Shown: positions 15,576 to 25,180, numbered from the stretch's first letter. The stretch is 64,000 bases of DNA from Dokdonia sinensis (GCF_003688895.1 NZ_REFV01000015.1:21664-85663), one strand, 5' to 3'. The notes: generated by a model from the sequence alone, not told the origin. Program-made: numbers and translations.

Positions 15576-16181
15576 ATGAGAAATTTTCTAATTATTTTGG
15601 GACTATTTTTTATAGCATTTGGAAACGCTTACGGACAAGAGGCTGGGAAGTTTCGATTTGATATAAGTCTAGGCTACGCCGCCATCGCCGATACGGATAG
15701 TGACGGACTGACATTTTATCTAGAACCCAAATGGACTTTAAATAATCGTATGAATGTAGGTTTGAGAATAGGAGGGTCTGTTATTGGGAAAGAAATAGGA
15801 GAAGATGCCGAGGGTGATTTTGCAGTGCCTGAAGTTGCTTTTAGTGGTTCGTATGTTGGGACTTTTGATTACTATTTTCATAAAAGTGGATCTGCTTTTG
15901 CACCTTTCGTAGGCGCTGGTTTTGGATATTACGAGGTTGCAAATGTTGAAACAGAAAACGCTCAAGGCGAAAGCGTTGAACTTAAAACAGATAGCAAGGC
16001 CGGAGGCTTGGTTAGACTTGGTTTTGACTGGTATAAGTTTCGATTGGGCTTTGAGTATAATTTAATTCCTACTTCTGATTTGCGAGATTTAGATAATGTT
16101 GTTATAGGTACATCTAAAAATAATTATTATGGTGTGAGTTTAGGATTTTACTTTGGTGGAGGTAAATGGAAGCGTAACTAA
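15576..16181 (+). CDS. Outer-membrane beta-barrel protein
   Basis: A 201-residue secreted protein. The signal peptide ends at about residue 20 (NAYGQ). The rest alternates polar and hydrophobic residues with many Gly and aromatic ends (RFDISLGYAA, PFVGAGFGYYEV, GVSLGFYFGGG), as in small 8-stranded barrels of the OmpW/OmpA-like type. No catalytic motif was recognised. It is divergent from kynureninase, and an MFS transporter gene follows 10 bp downstream, so the two are probably co-transcribed. Confidence 0.75.
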   Translation: MRNFLIILGLFFIAFGNAYGQEAGKFRFDISLGYAAIADTDSDGLTFYLEPKWTLNNRMNVGLRIGGSVIGKEIGEDAEGDFAVPEVAFSGSYVGTFDYYFHKSGSAFAPFVGAGFGYYEVANVETENAQGESVELKTDSKAGGLVRLGFDWYKFRLGFEYNLIPTSDLRDLDNVVIGTSKNNYYGVSLGFYFGGGKWKRN

Positions 16182-16191
16182 CTTTACTTGA

Positions 16192-17346
16192 ATGCATTCA
16201 TTAGTTCTTATTCTTGCTAACAAGCGTTATTTTGCCCCCTCCTGGGTTTTTGCCTCTCTAAACATTATGATAGGCACTTGGGTGTTATATATACCTAGGG
16301 TAAAAGATGCTTTGGGACTGGATGATGGGGAAATAGGGATTGCACTTTTTTGTCTAGGTCTTGGTACACTTACGAGTTTGACCTTTGCCTCGAGAGTTAT
16401 TAAAAGTTTAGGTGTTGGTAAAAGTACTATTGTTGGTATCTCAATTTTTGCATTGTTATACATTTTTCCATTGCTGGCACCTTCTTATTTATTGCTTTGC
16501 ATAGCCTTATTTTTAGTGGGTATTTTTTCTTGCTTTACAGATATTGCTATGAACGCATTAGTCTCTGACCTTGAGACCGAAGATGAAGTTCATTTTATGA
16601 GCTCGGCTCACGGCTTCTTTTCCATAGGTGGCGCGATTGCCGCTGGGGTGGGATATTTTATTATTGACCACATAGAAGTTCCTGTGTATCACATAATGGG
16701 AGCCGCTGTAGTAGTTTTAATCACAAATGCCTTCTTAGCCAAAAACTACATTCATATCAAAGCCCCAGTAGAAGAAAATGAGGGAAAGGTGAATTTAGGG
16801 TTGCTAAAACCGCTTTTAGGGTTGACCATCATCGCTTTTATTATAATGGGGAGTGAGGGAGCGATTGAGCAATGGAGTAAATTATATCTGGAAGATGTTG
16901 TACAAGTTACCTCGGAAAAAACCGCAGGGATGGGTTTTTTAATGTTTTCCCTATTTATGGCATTAGGAAGGTTTTTTGGTGATGGTGTGAGTAAGCGTTT
17001 TGGTGCTTTGAAGATAATAATTGGAGGTTCTACGCTCGCATTGCTAGGCTATATGCTGGTTCTTACTGCAATCACTTATACCGCAATTATCGGTTTTGCA
17101 ATCATAGGTTTGGGTTTTTCTGTGGTTATTCCAGAGTTACTACGACTAGCTGGTAAGGTGAAAGGCGTGTCTAGTGCTGATGGTATTTCCTTTGTCGCGG
17201 GAGCAGGGTTTATTGGCTTTTTAGGAAGTCCGCCACTCGTAGGTTTTCTGGCAGATATGTCTAGCTTAAAGTTGAGTTTTATGGTGCTGGCCGTAGGGAG
17301 TATGATTGCTACTTTAGTGGGGCTTGTGAAAATGAAAAATTCTTAA
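16192..17346 (+). CDS. MFS transporter (YbjJ/fucose-permease-like)
   Basis: A 384-residue inner-membrane transporter with about 12 hydrophobic segments and no signal peptide. The opening has an N-terminal helix and then PRVKDALGLDDGEIG. ALFLVGIFSCFTDIAMNALVSDLE and SSAHGFFSIGGAIAAG are typical of the YbjJ-like and FucP-like branch. The substrate is not evident. It starts 10 bp after the barrel protein gene, so they may share one mRNA. Confidence 0.85.
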   Translation: MHSLVLILANKRYFAPSWVFASLNIMIGTWVLYIPRVKDALGLDDGEIGIALFCLGLGTLTSLTFASRVIKSLGVGKSTIVGISIFALLYIFPLLAPSYLLLCIALFLVGIFSCFTDIAMNALVSDLETEDEVHFMSSAHGFFSIGGAIAAGVGYFIIDHIEVPVYHIMGAAVVVLITNAFLAKNYIHIKAPVEENEGKVNLGLLKPLLGLTIIAFIIMGSEGAIEQWSKLYLEDVVQVTSEKTAGMGFLMFSLFMALGRFFGDGVSKRFGALKIIIGGSTLALLGYMLVLTAITYTAIIGFAIIGLGFSVVIPELLRLAGKVKGVSSADGISFVAGAGFIGFLGSPPLVGFLADMSSLKLSFMVLAVGSMIATLVGLVKMKNS

Positions 17347-17441
17347 CGCTGCTTAAAATATTTTGTAAGGTTTTATTAAGCTTAAAGAAAATTGCAGATC
17401 GAGTTCTGCACCTTATATGTTAATTTTAAAAATTTTAGTTT

Positions 17442-17723
17442 CTAGGATACAACCTCCACACCCCGCCAAAACGCCACGCGGTTTTTTATTCCTTTTGCTA
17501 GTTCACTCACTTCTGGATAAAACCAAGCTGCGTCTTTATTTTCTTTTCCGTTTACTTCTAGACTGTAATAATGCGCTTCTCCTTTCCAAGGGCAAGTGCT
17601 GTGCAAGGAGCTCGATTTAAAATATTCTTTTTTTATAGCGTCGTGAGGGAAATAATGGTTGTTTTCTATAAGTACGGTGTCGTCACTTTCGGCGATAATG
17701 GTGTTGTTCCAGATGGCTTTCAT
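17442..17723 (-). CDS. DUF427 domain protein
   Basis: 93 residues matching the DUF427 family: start MKAIWNNTIIAESDDTVLIE, then NHYFP, STCPWKGEAHYYSL, DAAWFYPEVSE and GIKNRVAFWRGVEV. The family is widespread and its biochemical role is not known. The Trp, Cys and Tyr positions are conserved. It follows egtD on the same strand after about 125 bp, so its link to the ergothioneine genes is uncertain. Confidence 0.88.
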   Translation of the reverse strand: MKAIWNNTIIAESDDTVLIENNHYFPHDAIKKEYFKSSSLHSTCPWKGEAHYYSLEVNGKENKDAAWFYPEVSELAKGIKNRVAFWRGVEVVS

Positions 17724-17850
17724 ATTTTTTTACATTTGTGCGAAAGTGTAATTCTCATTAACTAATCGCAATTAATAATTTGTTTGATTTTTATCTTTTA
17801 AATTCCGTAATTAAAACGAGAATAAGCACAGCTCTAGCAAAAGCGCAGTC

Positions 17851-18819
17851 CTATCTCTTCTTAAAAAGATAATTCTTATAATATTTTTTACTGTCTGTGA
17901 ACTGATTTACAATTTCCAGCCCTGATTCTTCTGCAAGCCAACTTACAATATCATCATCATATTTCTGACTGATCTCTGTATGGATAGATTCCCAAGGAGC
18001 AAAATTTATACTTAAATCTAAGTCATTTATGGCGACTGTTTGTGCTTGCGTGCTTACAAGAAAACTTTTTGCAGTTCCAGTTTCTGGGTCATAAACTTCC
18101 CAATGTTTAAAATGGTCTACATTAAAATCTGCATCCATTTCTCGATTAATGCGATGAAGTATATTTTTGTTAAAAGCAGCAGTAATCCCAGTCTCATCAT
18201 TGTAAGCATCAAAAATTGTCTGCGGATTTTTTTTCTGGTCAAAGCCCATAAAGAGCATATCCTTATTACTCATCGCGTCCTTAATATTCCTTAAGAAATC
18301 TATGGCTTGCGGGTGCAATAAATTCCCTATGTTAGACCCTAGGACCATTATAACTTTCTTGCGACTATTATAGCTTGCCACCTCTGACAATACTTCAAAG
18401 TAAGTGCCTTGTTGGGGTTTTATAGTTACTCGAGGGATTTCATCATTCACACTTCTTTCTAGACCGTCCAGAACATTCTGGCTAATGTCTATGGGGAGAT
18501 ATACAAAATCGCACTCTGTTTCTATAAGGTGTTTTAAGAGGATTTTTGTTTTCTTCCCATCACCGGCACCCAGCTCTATAAGGTCAAAACCGTCATCACT
18601 AGCAAAGGATTGGGAAATGTTTTCTTTTTGGGTTTCCAAGATTTCAAACTCGCAGTCCGTAAGATAGTAGGACGGCATTGCCATAATATCCTGAAAGAGT
18701 TTATCTCCAGCTTTATCGTAAAAATATTTTGAGGATAAATATTTAGGAAAAGTAGTAAGTCCTTCGGTCACTTCCCGGTGAAAGGATGAGGTGTATGCTG
18801 TTTTGGTTTCCGTTTTCAT
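17851..18819 (-). CDS. egtD: L-histidine N-alpha-methyltransferase
   Basis: A SAM-dependent methyltransferase (DUF2260/EgtD family, 322 residues). It trimethylates the alpha-amino group of histidine to hercynine, the first step of ergothioneine synthesis. Visible family marks are KYFYDKAGDKLFQDIMAMP, YYLTDCEFEIL, the SAM site ELGAGDGKKTKILL and VLGSNIGNLLHP. It lies 34 bp after egtB on the same strand, which supports the pathway. No egtC or egtE homologue is in the window. Confidence 0.9.
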   Translation of the reverse strand: MKTETKTAYTSSFHREVTEGLTTFPKYLSSKYFYDKAGDKLFQDIMAMPSYYLTDCEFEILETQKENISQSFASDDGFDLIELGAGDGKKTKILLKHLIETECDFVYLPIDISQNVLDGLERSVNDEIPRVTIKPQQGTYFEVLSEVASYNSRKKVIMVLGSNIGNLLHPQAIDFLRNIKDAMSNKDMLFMGFDQKKNPQTIFDAYNDETGITAAFNKNILHRINREMDADFNVDHFKHWEVYDPETGTAKSFLVSTQAQTVAINDLDLSINFAPWESIHTEISQKYDDDIVSWLAEESGLEIVNQFTDSKKYYKNYLFKKR

Positions 18820-18853
18820 AGTTGGTTTTGTCGTTCAAGATTCTCTTGCCTTT

Positions 18854-20014
18854 CTATTTGGCTAGGCGCAATCCTGTAAATTGCCAGCGCAGTCCTGTCT
18901 GGAAGAAATTGCGATAGGTGTGACGCGTATGTTTGTCTGATGTTGCTACTGAGCCACCGCGTAGAACTTTCTGGTTGACCATAAATTTACCGTTGTATTC
19001 TCCCAAGGCACCTTCTTCTTTCATATAGCCAGGGTAGGGTAGGTAGGCACTTTCTGTCCATTCCCATCGCTCACCCCAATTAAATTTTTTATTTGCGATT
19101 TCCCACTCAAATTCGGTGGGGAGTCTTAATCCCTTCCATTGGGCATAAGCAAATGCTTCGAAGTACGATATGTGTGATACTGGAGCGTCTTGGTCTATTT
19201 TACCCAGTCCTTTTTCTAGAGTATATTGATACCACTCATTATCTACAAGATGCCAATACATTGGTGCTTTAATGCCATTTGCATTTACCCAGTCCCAACC
19301 TTCGGCGTGCCAGAGGAGTGTTTTATTATATCCACCATCATTTATAAAGTCTATCCACTCGGCATTTGTGACTAGATTATTAGAAATAGAATACTCGTGT
19401 GTATAAACTTTGTGTTGGCTTAACTCGTTATCATAACAGAAATCTGTGCCTGAGTGGCCTATGATATAAACTCCCTCCGGAATATGAATCCATTGTTGTG
19501 CGTTTTTTACGCTTTCGCGAAAGCGTAACCCACCTCCATATTCAGGCATTAATGGATTGTTGCCCAAAATATACTTTATATCTGTAATGAGCAATTCTTG
19601 ATGCTGTTTCTCGTGATGAATACCGATGGTCACGAGTTTTTCTATCTCTGGTGTGATTTCTTTTTCTAATACTTCCAGTAACGCATTTGTAACATACGCA
19701 CGATAGGCATATACTTGAGCCACGGTAGGTCGGGATAGATTGCCGCGGTCTGTGCGCACTACGCGCTTTCCCACGCTCTCGTAATAGCTGTTAAAAACAA
19801 ACGCAAAATCATCGCTAAAAAGCTTATAGCCTTTCTGATTTTTTAAAATAAATTCTTCAAAAAACCAGGTAGTGTGCCCTAGATGCCATTTGGGCGGAGA
19901 AACATCTACAATAGGCTGTACCACATAATCTTCAATTTGTAGGGGTTTACAAATGGTTTTGGTATGTGTCCGAGTTTCAAGAAAAAAATCCAATAACGTT
20001 TGGGTAGCGATCAT
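18854..20014 (-). CDS. egtB: Ergothioneine biosynthesis sulfoxide synthase
   Basis: A non-haem iron enzyme of 386 residues that joins a thiol (gamma-glutamylcysteine or cysteine) to hercynine with oxygen. The N-terminal DinB-like half holds the iron site HHEKQHQE together with the earlier PPKWHLGHTTWFFEEF segment. The C-terminal half is the formylglycine-generating-enzyme-like fold (GVYIIGHSG, LPTEFEWEIA, VLRGGSVAT, NFFQTGLRWQFTGLR). egtD follows. The start at 20014 lies directly behind a hairpin with a T run. A palindrome copy is read as RFRES. Ovothiol-type OvoA would carry an extra methyltransferase domain, which is absent here. Confidence 0.9.
   Translation of the reverse strand: MIATQTLLDFFLETRTHTKTICKPLQIEDYVVQPIVDVSPPKWHLGHTTWFFEEFILKNQKGYKLFSDDFAFVFNSYYESVGKRVVRTDRGNLSRPTVAQVYAYRAYVTNALLEVLEKEITPEIEKLVTIGIHHEKQHQELLITDIKYILGNNPLMPEYGGGLRFRESVKNAQQWIHIPEGVYIIGHSGTDFCYDNELSQHKVYTHEYSISNNLVTNAEWIDFINDGGYNKTLLWHAEGWDWVNANGIKAPMYWHLVDNEWYQYTLEKGLGKIDQDAPVSHISYFEAFAYAQWKGLRLPTEFEWEIANKKFNWGERWEWTESAYLPYPGYMKEEGALGEYNGKFMVNQKVLRGGSVATSDKHTRHTYRNFFQTGLRWQFTGLRLAK
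19511..19524. repeat. Iterated palindrome inside egtB
   Basis: Exact core, read as RFRES (second frame) in the linker between the DinB-like and FGE-like halves. Confidence 0.9.
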
Positions 20015-20043
20015 AAAAAAGAGCGACCGTTTGTGGTCACTCT
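20015..20043 (-). terminator. Terminator-like hairpin abutting the egtB start codon
   Basis: On the minus strand a stem AGAGTGACC/GGTCGCTCT (one mismatch) is followed by six T residues and then immediately the egtB ATG. It could end transcription from upstream or act as an attenuator of egtB. Confidence 0.6.
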
Positions 20044-20061
20044 AAATTTCGGGTTTTTTAC

Positions 20062-20075
20062 GCTTTCGCGAAAGC
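20062..20075. repeat. Iterated palindrome, intergenic copy upstream of egtB
   Basis: Exact core inside the 132-bp gap between the TonB-C protein gene and egtB, flanked by two hairpins. Confidence 0.9.
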
Positions 20076-20106
20076 GTAATCACGTTAAGACCGCGTTAAA
20101 AGCAAA

Positions 20107-20124
20107 AGAGCCCGTGAAGGCTCT
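20107..20124 (-). terminator. Terminator of the TonB-C protein gene
   Basis: Stem AGAGCC/GGCTCT with TTTTGCTTTT following on the minus strand. Confidence 0.7.
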
Positions 20125-20146
20125 ATTTATATATGAAAAGTATACC

Positions 20147-20572
20147 TTAAAATGTAAACGGCATCGTGTATTGAATCTCTTTGGGAGTTCCGCCTATGTG
20201 TCCAGGTTCCATTTGTGGTAGGGAGGTAATTTGTCTTTTTACTTCATCTTGAAGCGCCTTGTTACCACCTGTTACTTTTTTTACAACAGCTTTTCCGGTT
20301 TTATCGATCACAAATGCTACTGTCACTTTAGTACCTCGTTTGTGTCCTGGAGGAAATTTAAATCCTTTTACAACGTGTTTTGCAAGGTTTTGATTAAAGC
20401 AGTTTCCTCTTTGAGTTCTAGACCCTTTACAGCCCGGCCAGGTAGGAGGGTTTTCACTCATTGTGAGCGTGTTCCCTTTCATTGAGATTCCATCTTGACT
20501 AAGTTTTGTTGTGCGTTGCCCTAGGGCTATTGCGCTTACTAAAAAGAGCGCAATCATTAATAAATTTTTCAT
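20147..20572 (-). CDS. Secreted TonB C-terminal-domain-like protein
   Basis: A 141-residue exported protein. The signal peptide ends near residue 19 (IALGQ). The mature part resembles the C-terminal domain of TonB: KFPPGHKRGTKVTVAFVIDKTGKAVVKKVTGG, then a helix (ALQDEVKRQI) and the final strand. There is no N-terminal anchor or Pro-rich linker, so it is not a full TonB; such free domains are common in Flavobacteriia and their role is unclear. Two Cys residues (PGCKG...GNCFN) may form a disulfide. Confidence 0.75.
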   Translation of the reverse strand: MKNLLMIALFLVSAIALGQRTTKLSQDGISMKGNTLTMSENPPTWPGCKGSRTQRGNCFNQNLAKHVVKGFKFPPGHKRGTKVTVAFVIDKTGKAVVKKVTGGNKALQDEVKRQITSLPQMEPGHIGGTPKEIQYTMPFTF

Positions 20573-20606
20573 CTGGGGATTAAAATTTGTAGGTTAAGAT
20601 TTATAG

Positions 20607-21431
20607 TTAAACGGCGACCATACCCTTTATATGCGGATGTGGGTCATAATTTTCCAATGTAAAGTCATCAAAAGTAAAGCCAAAGATGTCTTTTACCTCT
20701 GGATTTATTTTTAAAGTGGGTAAACTACGACATTCTCGGGATAGTTGCAACTCCACCTGTTCCATATGGTTACTGTAAATATGAGCATCGCCAAAGGTGT
20801 GGATAAACTCTCCAGGTTCATAGCCGCACACTTGAGCCATCATCATCGTGAGCAGGGCATAGCTCCCTATGTTAAAAGGTACCCCCAAAAATATATCTGC
20901 ACTACGCTGGTATAGCTGGCAGCTCAATTTTCCATTGGCCACATAAAACTGGAAGAACGCGTGACAGGGTGGGAGTGCGGCCTTACCATTTGCCACATTT
21001 TCCGAAAAGGAAACCGACGTGTCTGGAAGTACCGAGGGGTTCCAAGCACTCACAAGCATACGTCGCGAATTAGGATTTTTCTTGAGTGTTTCTACTATTT
21101 CTTTTATTTGATCTATCTCATCTCCGTTCCAGTTACGCCACTGGTAACCGTATACAGGCCCCAAGTCTCCTTGTTCATCTGCCCATTCGTTCCAGATACG
21201 TACACCGTTTTCTTGAAGGTATTTGATATTAGTATCTCCTTGTAGAAACCAAAGAAGTTCATAGACAATGGATTTGAGATGTAACTTCTTAGTGGTGACC
21301 ATTGGGAATCCCTCAGCGAGATCAAAACGCATCTGGTATCCAAAAACACTTTTGGTTCCCGTACCGGTACGGTCTCCTTTTTCATTTCCGTTCTCGAGAA
21401 CGTGTCGTATAAGGTCGTGATATTGTTTCAT
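20607..21431 (-). CDS. thyA: Thymidylate synthase
   Basis: This 274-residue enzyme converts dUMP to dTMP with methylene-tetrahydrofolate. The catalytic Cys is Cys156 in [13 protein letters not shown]. The dUMP-binding [19 protein letters not shown], the [12 protein letters not shown] start region and the C-terminal [10 protein letters not shown] are all present. The length is near the family norm with a small insert after the NPSVLPD segment. It lies alone, about 160 bp downstream of a terminator. Confidence 0.95.
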   Translation of the reverse strand: MKQYHDLIRHVLENGNEKGDRTGTGTKSVFGYQMRFDLAEGFPMVTTKKLHLKSIVYELLWFLQGDTNIKYLQENGVRIWNEWADEQGDLGPVYGYQWRNWNGDEIDQIKEIVETLKKNPNSRRMLVSAWNPSVLPDTSVSFSENVANGKAALPPCHAFFQFYVANGKLSCQLYQRSADIFLGVPFNIGSYALLTMMMAQVCGYEPGEFIHTFGDAHIYSNHMEQVELQLSRECRSLPTLKINPEVKDIFGFTFDDFTLENYDPHPHIKGMVAV

Positions 21432-21529
21432 TAATGAGGCTGTGTGCGTTTAATACGTATAAATTTTTAGGTTGCGACCGCATATTAGGGCTCTAACCGC
21501 TGTTTTTTAGTAGCGTACTAAAATAAAAA

Positions 21530-21559
21530 ACACCTTTCATTCCTAAGAACGAAAGGTGT
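21530..21559 (-). terminator. Terminator of the surface-protein gene at 21592
   Basis: Stem ACACCTTTC/GAAAGGTGT; on the minus strand it is followed by a T run (TTTTTTATTTT). Confidence 0.75.
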
Positions 21560-21591
21560 GTTGAGTTATTATGAGTTATTAACTAGAGGCT

Positions 21592-22881
21592 TTATTTTCC
21601 GCCCAATCCAGAGCCCTGTGGAGTTGTTTTTTCTAGGCGTCTCTGTATTTTTCTAATTGCACTCTCTATAGATTTCTCAGGCTCTATAACATTGTATTCT
21701 CCCCAGAATTCTGGGTCATTAAAACCTGAACTTTGATCTGCCATTATAATAGACTCAGATATGTTTTCGCCCGTTGCAAGCGAACCAGAGGTGGCAACTT
21801 CCCAATCTGTAACTGCCATCTCACAAGAAAGCGTATAGATTGATTTAAAGAGTTTTTTGCGTTTTTTTACTTCAAAAGAGAGTTCTGCATTACTATATCC
21901 ATAATACCACTTTCCATTTTTCTGACGGTAATTAACCTCATAAGAAATATTACGTGGTTTAATGCGTACGTCATTAGGTTTTCTTCTAACAAACATTTTT
22001 ACAACTTCTGAGTTGTTTGTAATATTTAAATTATAAGTAGCCTTGACGAGTGCTAGCGAAGAGCCGTTTATATAAAGCTTTCCTTCATATAATGGCGTGA
22101 CAACATTGTCGCCTTGTTTAAAATTAACGGTATATACCATCTTATTATCAACCTCAGTCATTTCGCCAAATTGGAACTCGTATGCATCCATAGTTTCGGG
22201 TGTAAAAATATACTCAGGATATTTCATCACATCTACATAGAGTGTACTAAAAGGTCCTCCTTGTAATTTTAAAGCAATAGTGTCAAGCCTGCTATAATCT
22301 GTATTTTTTCTAGATTTAATTAAACTAATTCCATCTTTAGAAGGCGAAGCATAAGGTTCTTTATGGATGTTCAGAACAGCCTCAGCCAGAGATGCGTTTT
22401 TATTACGTTTTTTAATCGTTTCACGGTAGAAGGCAGTCATAACGGTTTTATCAGATAAGTAATTATCTCTTTTCTCATTAAAGACCTTCTTTACAAGCTC
22501 TTTTGCATTTTTATACGTTACTACATTTACTTCATTCAGATTAATGGAGCTTGGAGCAAGTGAGATTTTTATTTCTTTTTCATCTTGCGGTATTGCTATC
22601 ATTTGTTGGTCGTGACCTATAGCCTTTATAAGAATTTTACCAGAGAGATGTTTTGAGGGAACTTTGAGAAGAAAATCACCATCCATATTAGTTACGGTAC
22701 TAATGTTAGTGCCTACAATTGTAATGGTGGCGGAGGCTATTTCTTTGTTTGTGTCTTGGCTTTCTACAGCGCCTTTTACCTCTTTAAAGCCATCTTGACT
22801 AAAAGATATGAAAGGAATTAAAAAAGCAATCATAAGAACAAATGTCTTGATCGTCAGTCGGGAATGTGAGCGCTTTTCCAT
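21592..22881 (-). CDS. Carboxypeptidase-like regulatory domain protein (envelope, unknown function)
   Basis: A 429-residue exported protein. After the signal peptide (to about residue 29, SFS) comes an Ig-like CarboxypepD_reg domain (EVKGAVESQDTNKEIASATITI...LKVPSKHLSGKILIKAIG), the plug-proximal domain typical of Bacteroidota surface proteins. The remainder (120-420) is beta-rich, with ELVKKVFNEKRDNYLS and YEGKLYINGSSLALVKATYNL stretches like those of DUF5686-type proteins, but with no complete barrel. A similar, longer protein is encoded at 28611. Its role is unknown. Confidence 0.7.
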   Translation of the reverse strand: MEKRSHSRLTIKTFVLMIAFLIPFISFSQDGFKEVKGAVESQDTNKEIASATITIVGTNISTVTNMDGDFLLKVPSKHLSGKILIKAIGHDQQMIAIPQDEKEIKISLAPSSINLNEVNVVTYKNAKELVKKVFNEKRDNYLSDKTVMTAFYRETIKKRNKNASLAEAVLNIHKEPYASPSKDGISLIKSRKNTDYSRLDTIALKLQGGPFSTLYVDVMKYPEYIFTPETMDAYEFQFGEMTEVDNKMVYTVNFKQGDNVVTPLYEGKLYINGSSLALVKATYNLNITNNSEVVKMFVRRKPNDVRIKPRNISYEVNYRQKNGKWYYGYSNAELSFEVKKRKKLFKSIYTLSCEMAVTDWEVATSGSLATGENISESIIMADQSSGFNDPEFWGEYNVIEPEKSIESAIRKIQRRLEKTTPQGSGLGGK

Positions 22882-23056
22882 AATTTAAAAGATTTGTTAG
22901 GAGTATTATCCTAAATTATATCTTATGAAGTTACAAAAAAAATGAAGACGCCCGACGAGCAAATGTCAGGTTTATAGATTGTTAAATATATCTTTAAAAC
23001 AGGGGCTTAGAACTTTGATCTAAGAAAATAGAGTAGATTATTGTGTTTTTTTGTCC

Positions 23057-23070
23057 GCTTTCGCGAAAGC
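23057..23070. repeat. Iterated palindrome, intergenic copy downstream of the nucleoside transporter
   Basis: Exact core in a 266-bp gap that contains no other recognisable feature. Confidence 0.9.
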
Positions 23071-23147
23071 GTAACTTTTCACTCATTATAGATTTGAGTA
23101 CGACGCATCAGGTAGTATATTACTTTTCTTACTTTATGTAAACCCGA

Positions 23148-24548
23148 TTATCCGATTATCATCCCAGCGATGGTTGCCGAAATCAAGGAAGCAATGGATC
23201 CTCCTATAAGAGCTTTCATACCAAAACGAGAAAGTTGTGTGCGTTGTTTAGGAGCAAGAGAGCCTATACCTCCTATCTGAATTCCAATAGATGCAAAGTT
23301 TGCAAATCCGCAGAGCATATAAGTTGCCATTATTATAGACTTCTGGTAATTGAGGTGTACAGCGTTGGACGTATCTTTGAGTTCTGCAAGCTGTATGTAC
23401 CCTACAAATTCACTAGCTGCAAGTTTAATTCCAAGGAGCTGTCCCATCATAGTTGTATCTTCACTAGCAACTCCTATAAGCCACATAAGAGGGGCAAATA
23501 TAGTTCCAAGTATAGCCTCGAGAGAAAGTTTGGGATAAGTAGAGTTTTCTGCAATCCAATTATTAATAGAGGTAACCTCGCCTAGCCAGCCTAAAACACC
23601 ATTTGCCATTGCGATAAATGCAACAAATACGAGGAGCATCGCACCTACGTTTACGGCTAGTCTTAGACCTTCAGTCGTACCGTTTGCTATGGCGTCTAAT
23701 ACGTTTGCGCCTATTTTGTCATTAGATACAGTAACGTCTGTATTAATCTCTTCGGTTTGCGGATATAGAATTTTTGAAATTACAATTGCACCTGGTGCAG
23801 CCATAACAGAGGCTGCGAGAAGATGTTTTGCAAAAATGAGACGTAAGGCTTCATCTTCTCCACCTAGAAAACCTATATAAGCAGCAAGAACGGCTCCCGC
23901 CACAGTCGCCATTCCTCCTATCATCACGAGAAGGATTTCAGACTTATTCATTTTTTCTAGGTAAGCCTTAATAAGTAATGGTGCTTCTGTTTGTCCTAAG
24001 AAAATATTTCCAGCGACACTTAAACTTTCGGCACCAGAAATCCCTAAGAGTTTTGATAACAACCATCCAAAAGCTTTTACCACTTTCTGAATCACTCCAA
24101 AGTAATACATTACAGAGGTGAGAGCAGAAAAGAATATAATAGTAGGCAGCACTTGGAAAGCAAAAATATAACCGAATGTGGTTGTGTCGCTCACAAGACC
24201 TTTAAAGAGAAAATCGCTACCAGCTAGAGTAAATTCTAGAATACTCACAAAAATACTCCCAATGAAGTCAAAAATCGTTTCAATAAATGGAACCTTTAGT
24301 ACTCCAATGGCTATAATTAATTGAAAAGCTAATCCTATACCAACAGTTTTCCAGTTTATCGCTTTGCGGTTACTACTAAAAAGAACAGCAACAAAAATAA
24401 GTGTAATCATCCCTAAAACACCGCGGCCTAGACTTTCTAATGAGAAACCTTGAGATGGAATTACATCTGTCATAACCTGAGATGTTTCCTGCGCAAAAGC
24501 TGTAAATGAAATTAATAAGACTAGTAACGTGAGTAGTAGTTTGCGCAT
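23148..24548 (-). CDS. Concentrative nucleoside transporter (NupC family)
   Basis: A 466-residue inner-membrane symporter with the family signature ESLSVAGNIFLGQTEAPLLIK and the GFANFASIGIQIGGIG segment. A hydrophobic N-terminus ending FAQ looks like a cleavable signal before the transport domain, as found in other Bacteroidota members. Uptake of nucleosides with Na+ or H+ is expected from the family; ion and substrate are not decided by the sequence. It begins 20 bp after the bifunctional nuclease gene, so the two are likely co-transcribed. Confidence 0.9.
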   Translation of the reverse strand: MRKLLLTLLVLLISFTAFAQETSQVMTDVIPSQGFSLESLGRGVLGMITLIFVAVLFSSNRKAINWKTVGIGLAFQLIIAIGVLKVPFIETIFDFIGSIFVSILEFTLAGSDFLFKGLVSDTTTFGYIFAFQVLPTIIFFSALTSVMYYFGVIQKVVKAFGWLLSKLLGISGAESLSVAGNIFLGQTEAPLLIKAYLEKMNKSEILLVMIGGMATVAGAVLAAYIGFLGGEDEALRLIFAKHLLAASVMAAPGAIVISKILYPQTEEINTDVTVSNDKIGANVLDAIANGTTEGLRLAVNVGAMLLVFVAFIAMANGVLGWLGEVTSINNWIAENSTYPKLSLEAILGTIFAPLMWLIGVASEDTTMMGQLLGIKLAASEFVGYIQLAELKDTSNAVHLNYQKSIIMATYMLCGFANFASIGIQIGGIGSLAPKQRTQLSRFGMKALIGGSIASLISATIAGMIIG

Positions 24549-24568
24549 TTAGATATTATTAATAGGGT

Positions 24569-25180
24569 TTAGTTCCTTTTTGAGATTTCATCTCTTAGTT
24601 GTGCCGCCTTCTCGTAGTCTTCATTATTTACGGCTTCATCTAAACTTGTGTGCAATTCCTGAAGGGACATTTGCTTATAATCGTTGTCACTGGAGAAGTC
24701 ATCTTCTAGTACGAGCTCGTCCATAAGTACTTCGTCATCATCCGTGTATTCTGTAGGGTCAGTATTTCCTTTGAGAAAAATCCCCGCTTTGTCCAGAATA
24801 TTTTTATAAGTAAAAATAGGAGCTTGAAAACGCAATGCCAGAGAAATGGCATCGCTGGTACGAGCATCTATAATCTCTTCTATCTTGTCTCGTTCACAGA
24901 TGATACTTGAGTAGAACACACCATCTACAAGTTTGTGAATGATTACTTGCTTGATGATGATGTCAAAACGGTCGGCAAAATTTTTAAAGAGATCGTGGGT
25001 TAGTGGTCTGGGTGGTTTTATCTCTTTTTCTAATGCAATAGCGATGGATTGCGCTTCAAATGCACCTATAACAATAGGAAGTTTGCGCTCACCATCTGCT
25101 TCATTTAAAATAAGCGCATACGCACCATTTTGTGTTTGACTATAAGAGATTCCCTTTATGTTTAACCGAACTAGACTCAT
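24569..25180 (-). CDS. Bifunctional nuclease (DUF151) with C-terminal UVR motif
   Basis: About 203 residues: an N-terminal BFN/DUF151 domain (KLPIVIGAFEAQSIAIAL, ARTSDAISLALRFQAPIF) and a C-terminal UvrB/UvrC-type helical motif (LHTSLDEAVNNEDYEKAAQLRDEISKR in two helices). Plant and bacterial members have reported nuclease activity, but the cellular role is unclear. I start at the ATG at 25180 (MSLVRLNIKGIS). The upstream TTG at 25189 is a weaker choice. The nucleoside transporter gene follows directly. Confidence 0.85.
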   Translation of the reverse strand: MSLVRLNIKGISYSQTQNGAYALILNEADGERKLPIVIGAFEAQSIAIALEKEIKPPRPLTHDLFKNFADRFDIIIKQVIIHKLVDGVFYSSIICERDKIEEIIDARTSDAISLALRFQAPIFTYKNILDKAGIFLKGNTDPTEYTDDDEVLMDELVLEDDFSSDNDYKQMSLQELHTSLDEAVNNEDYEKAAQLRDEISKRN

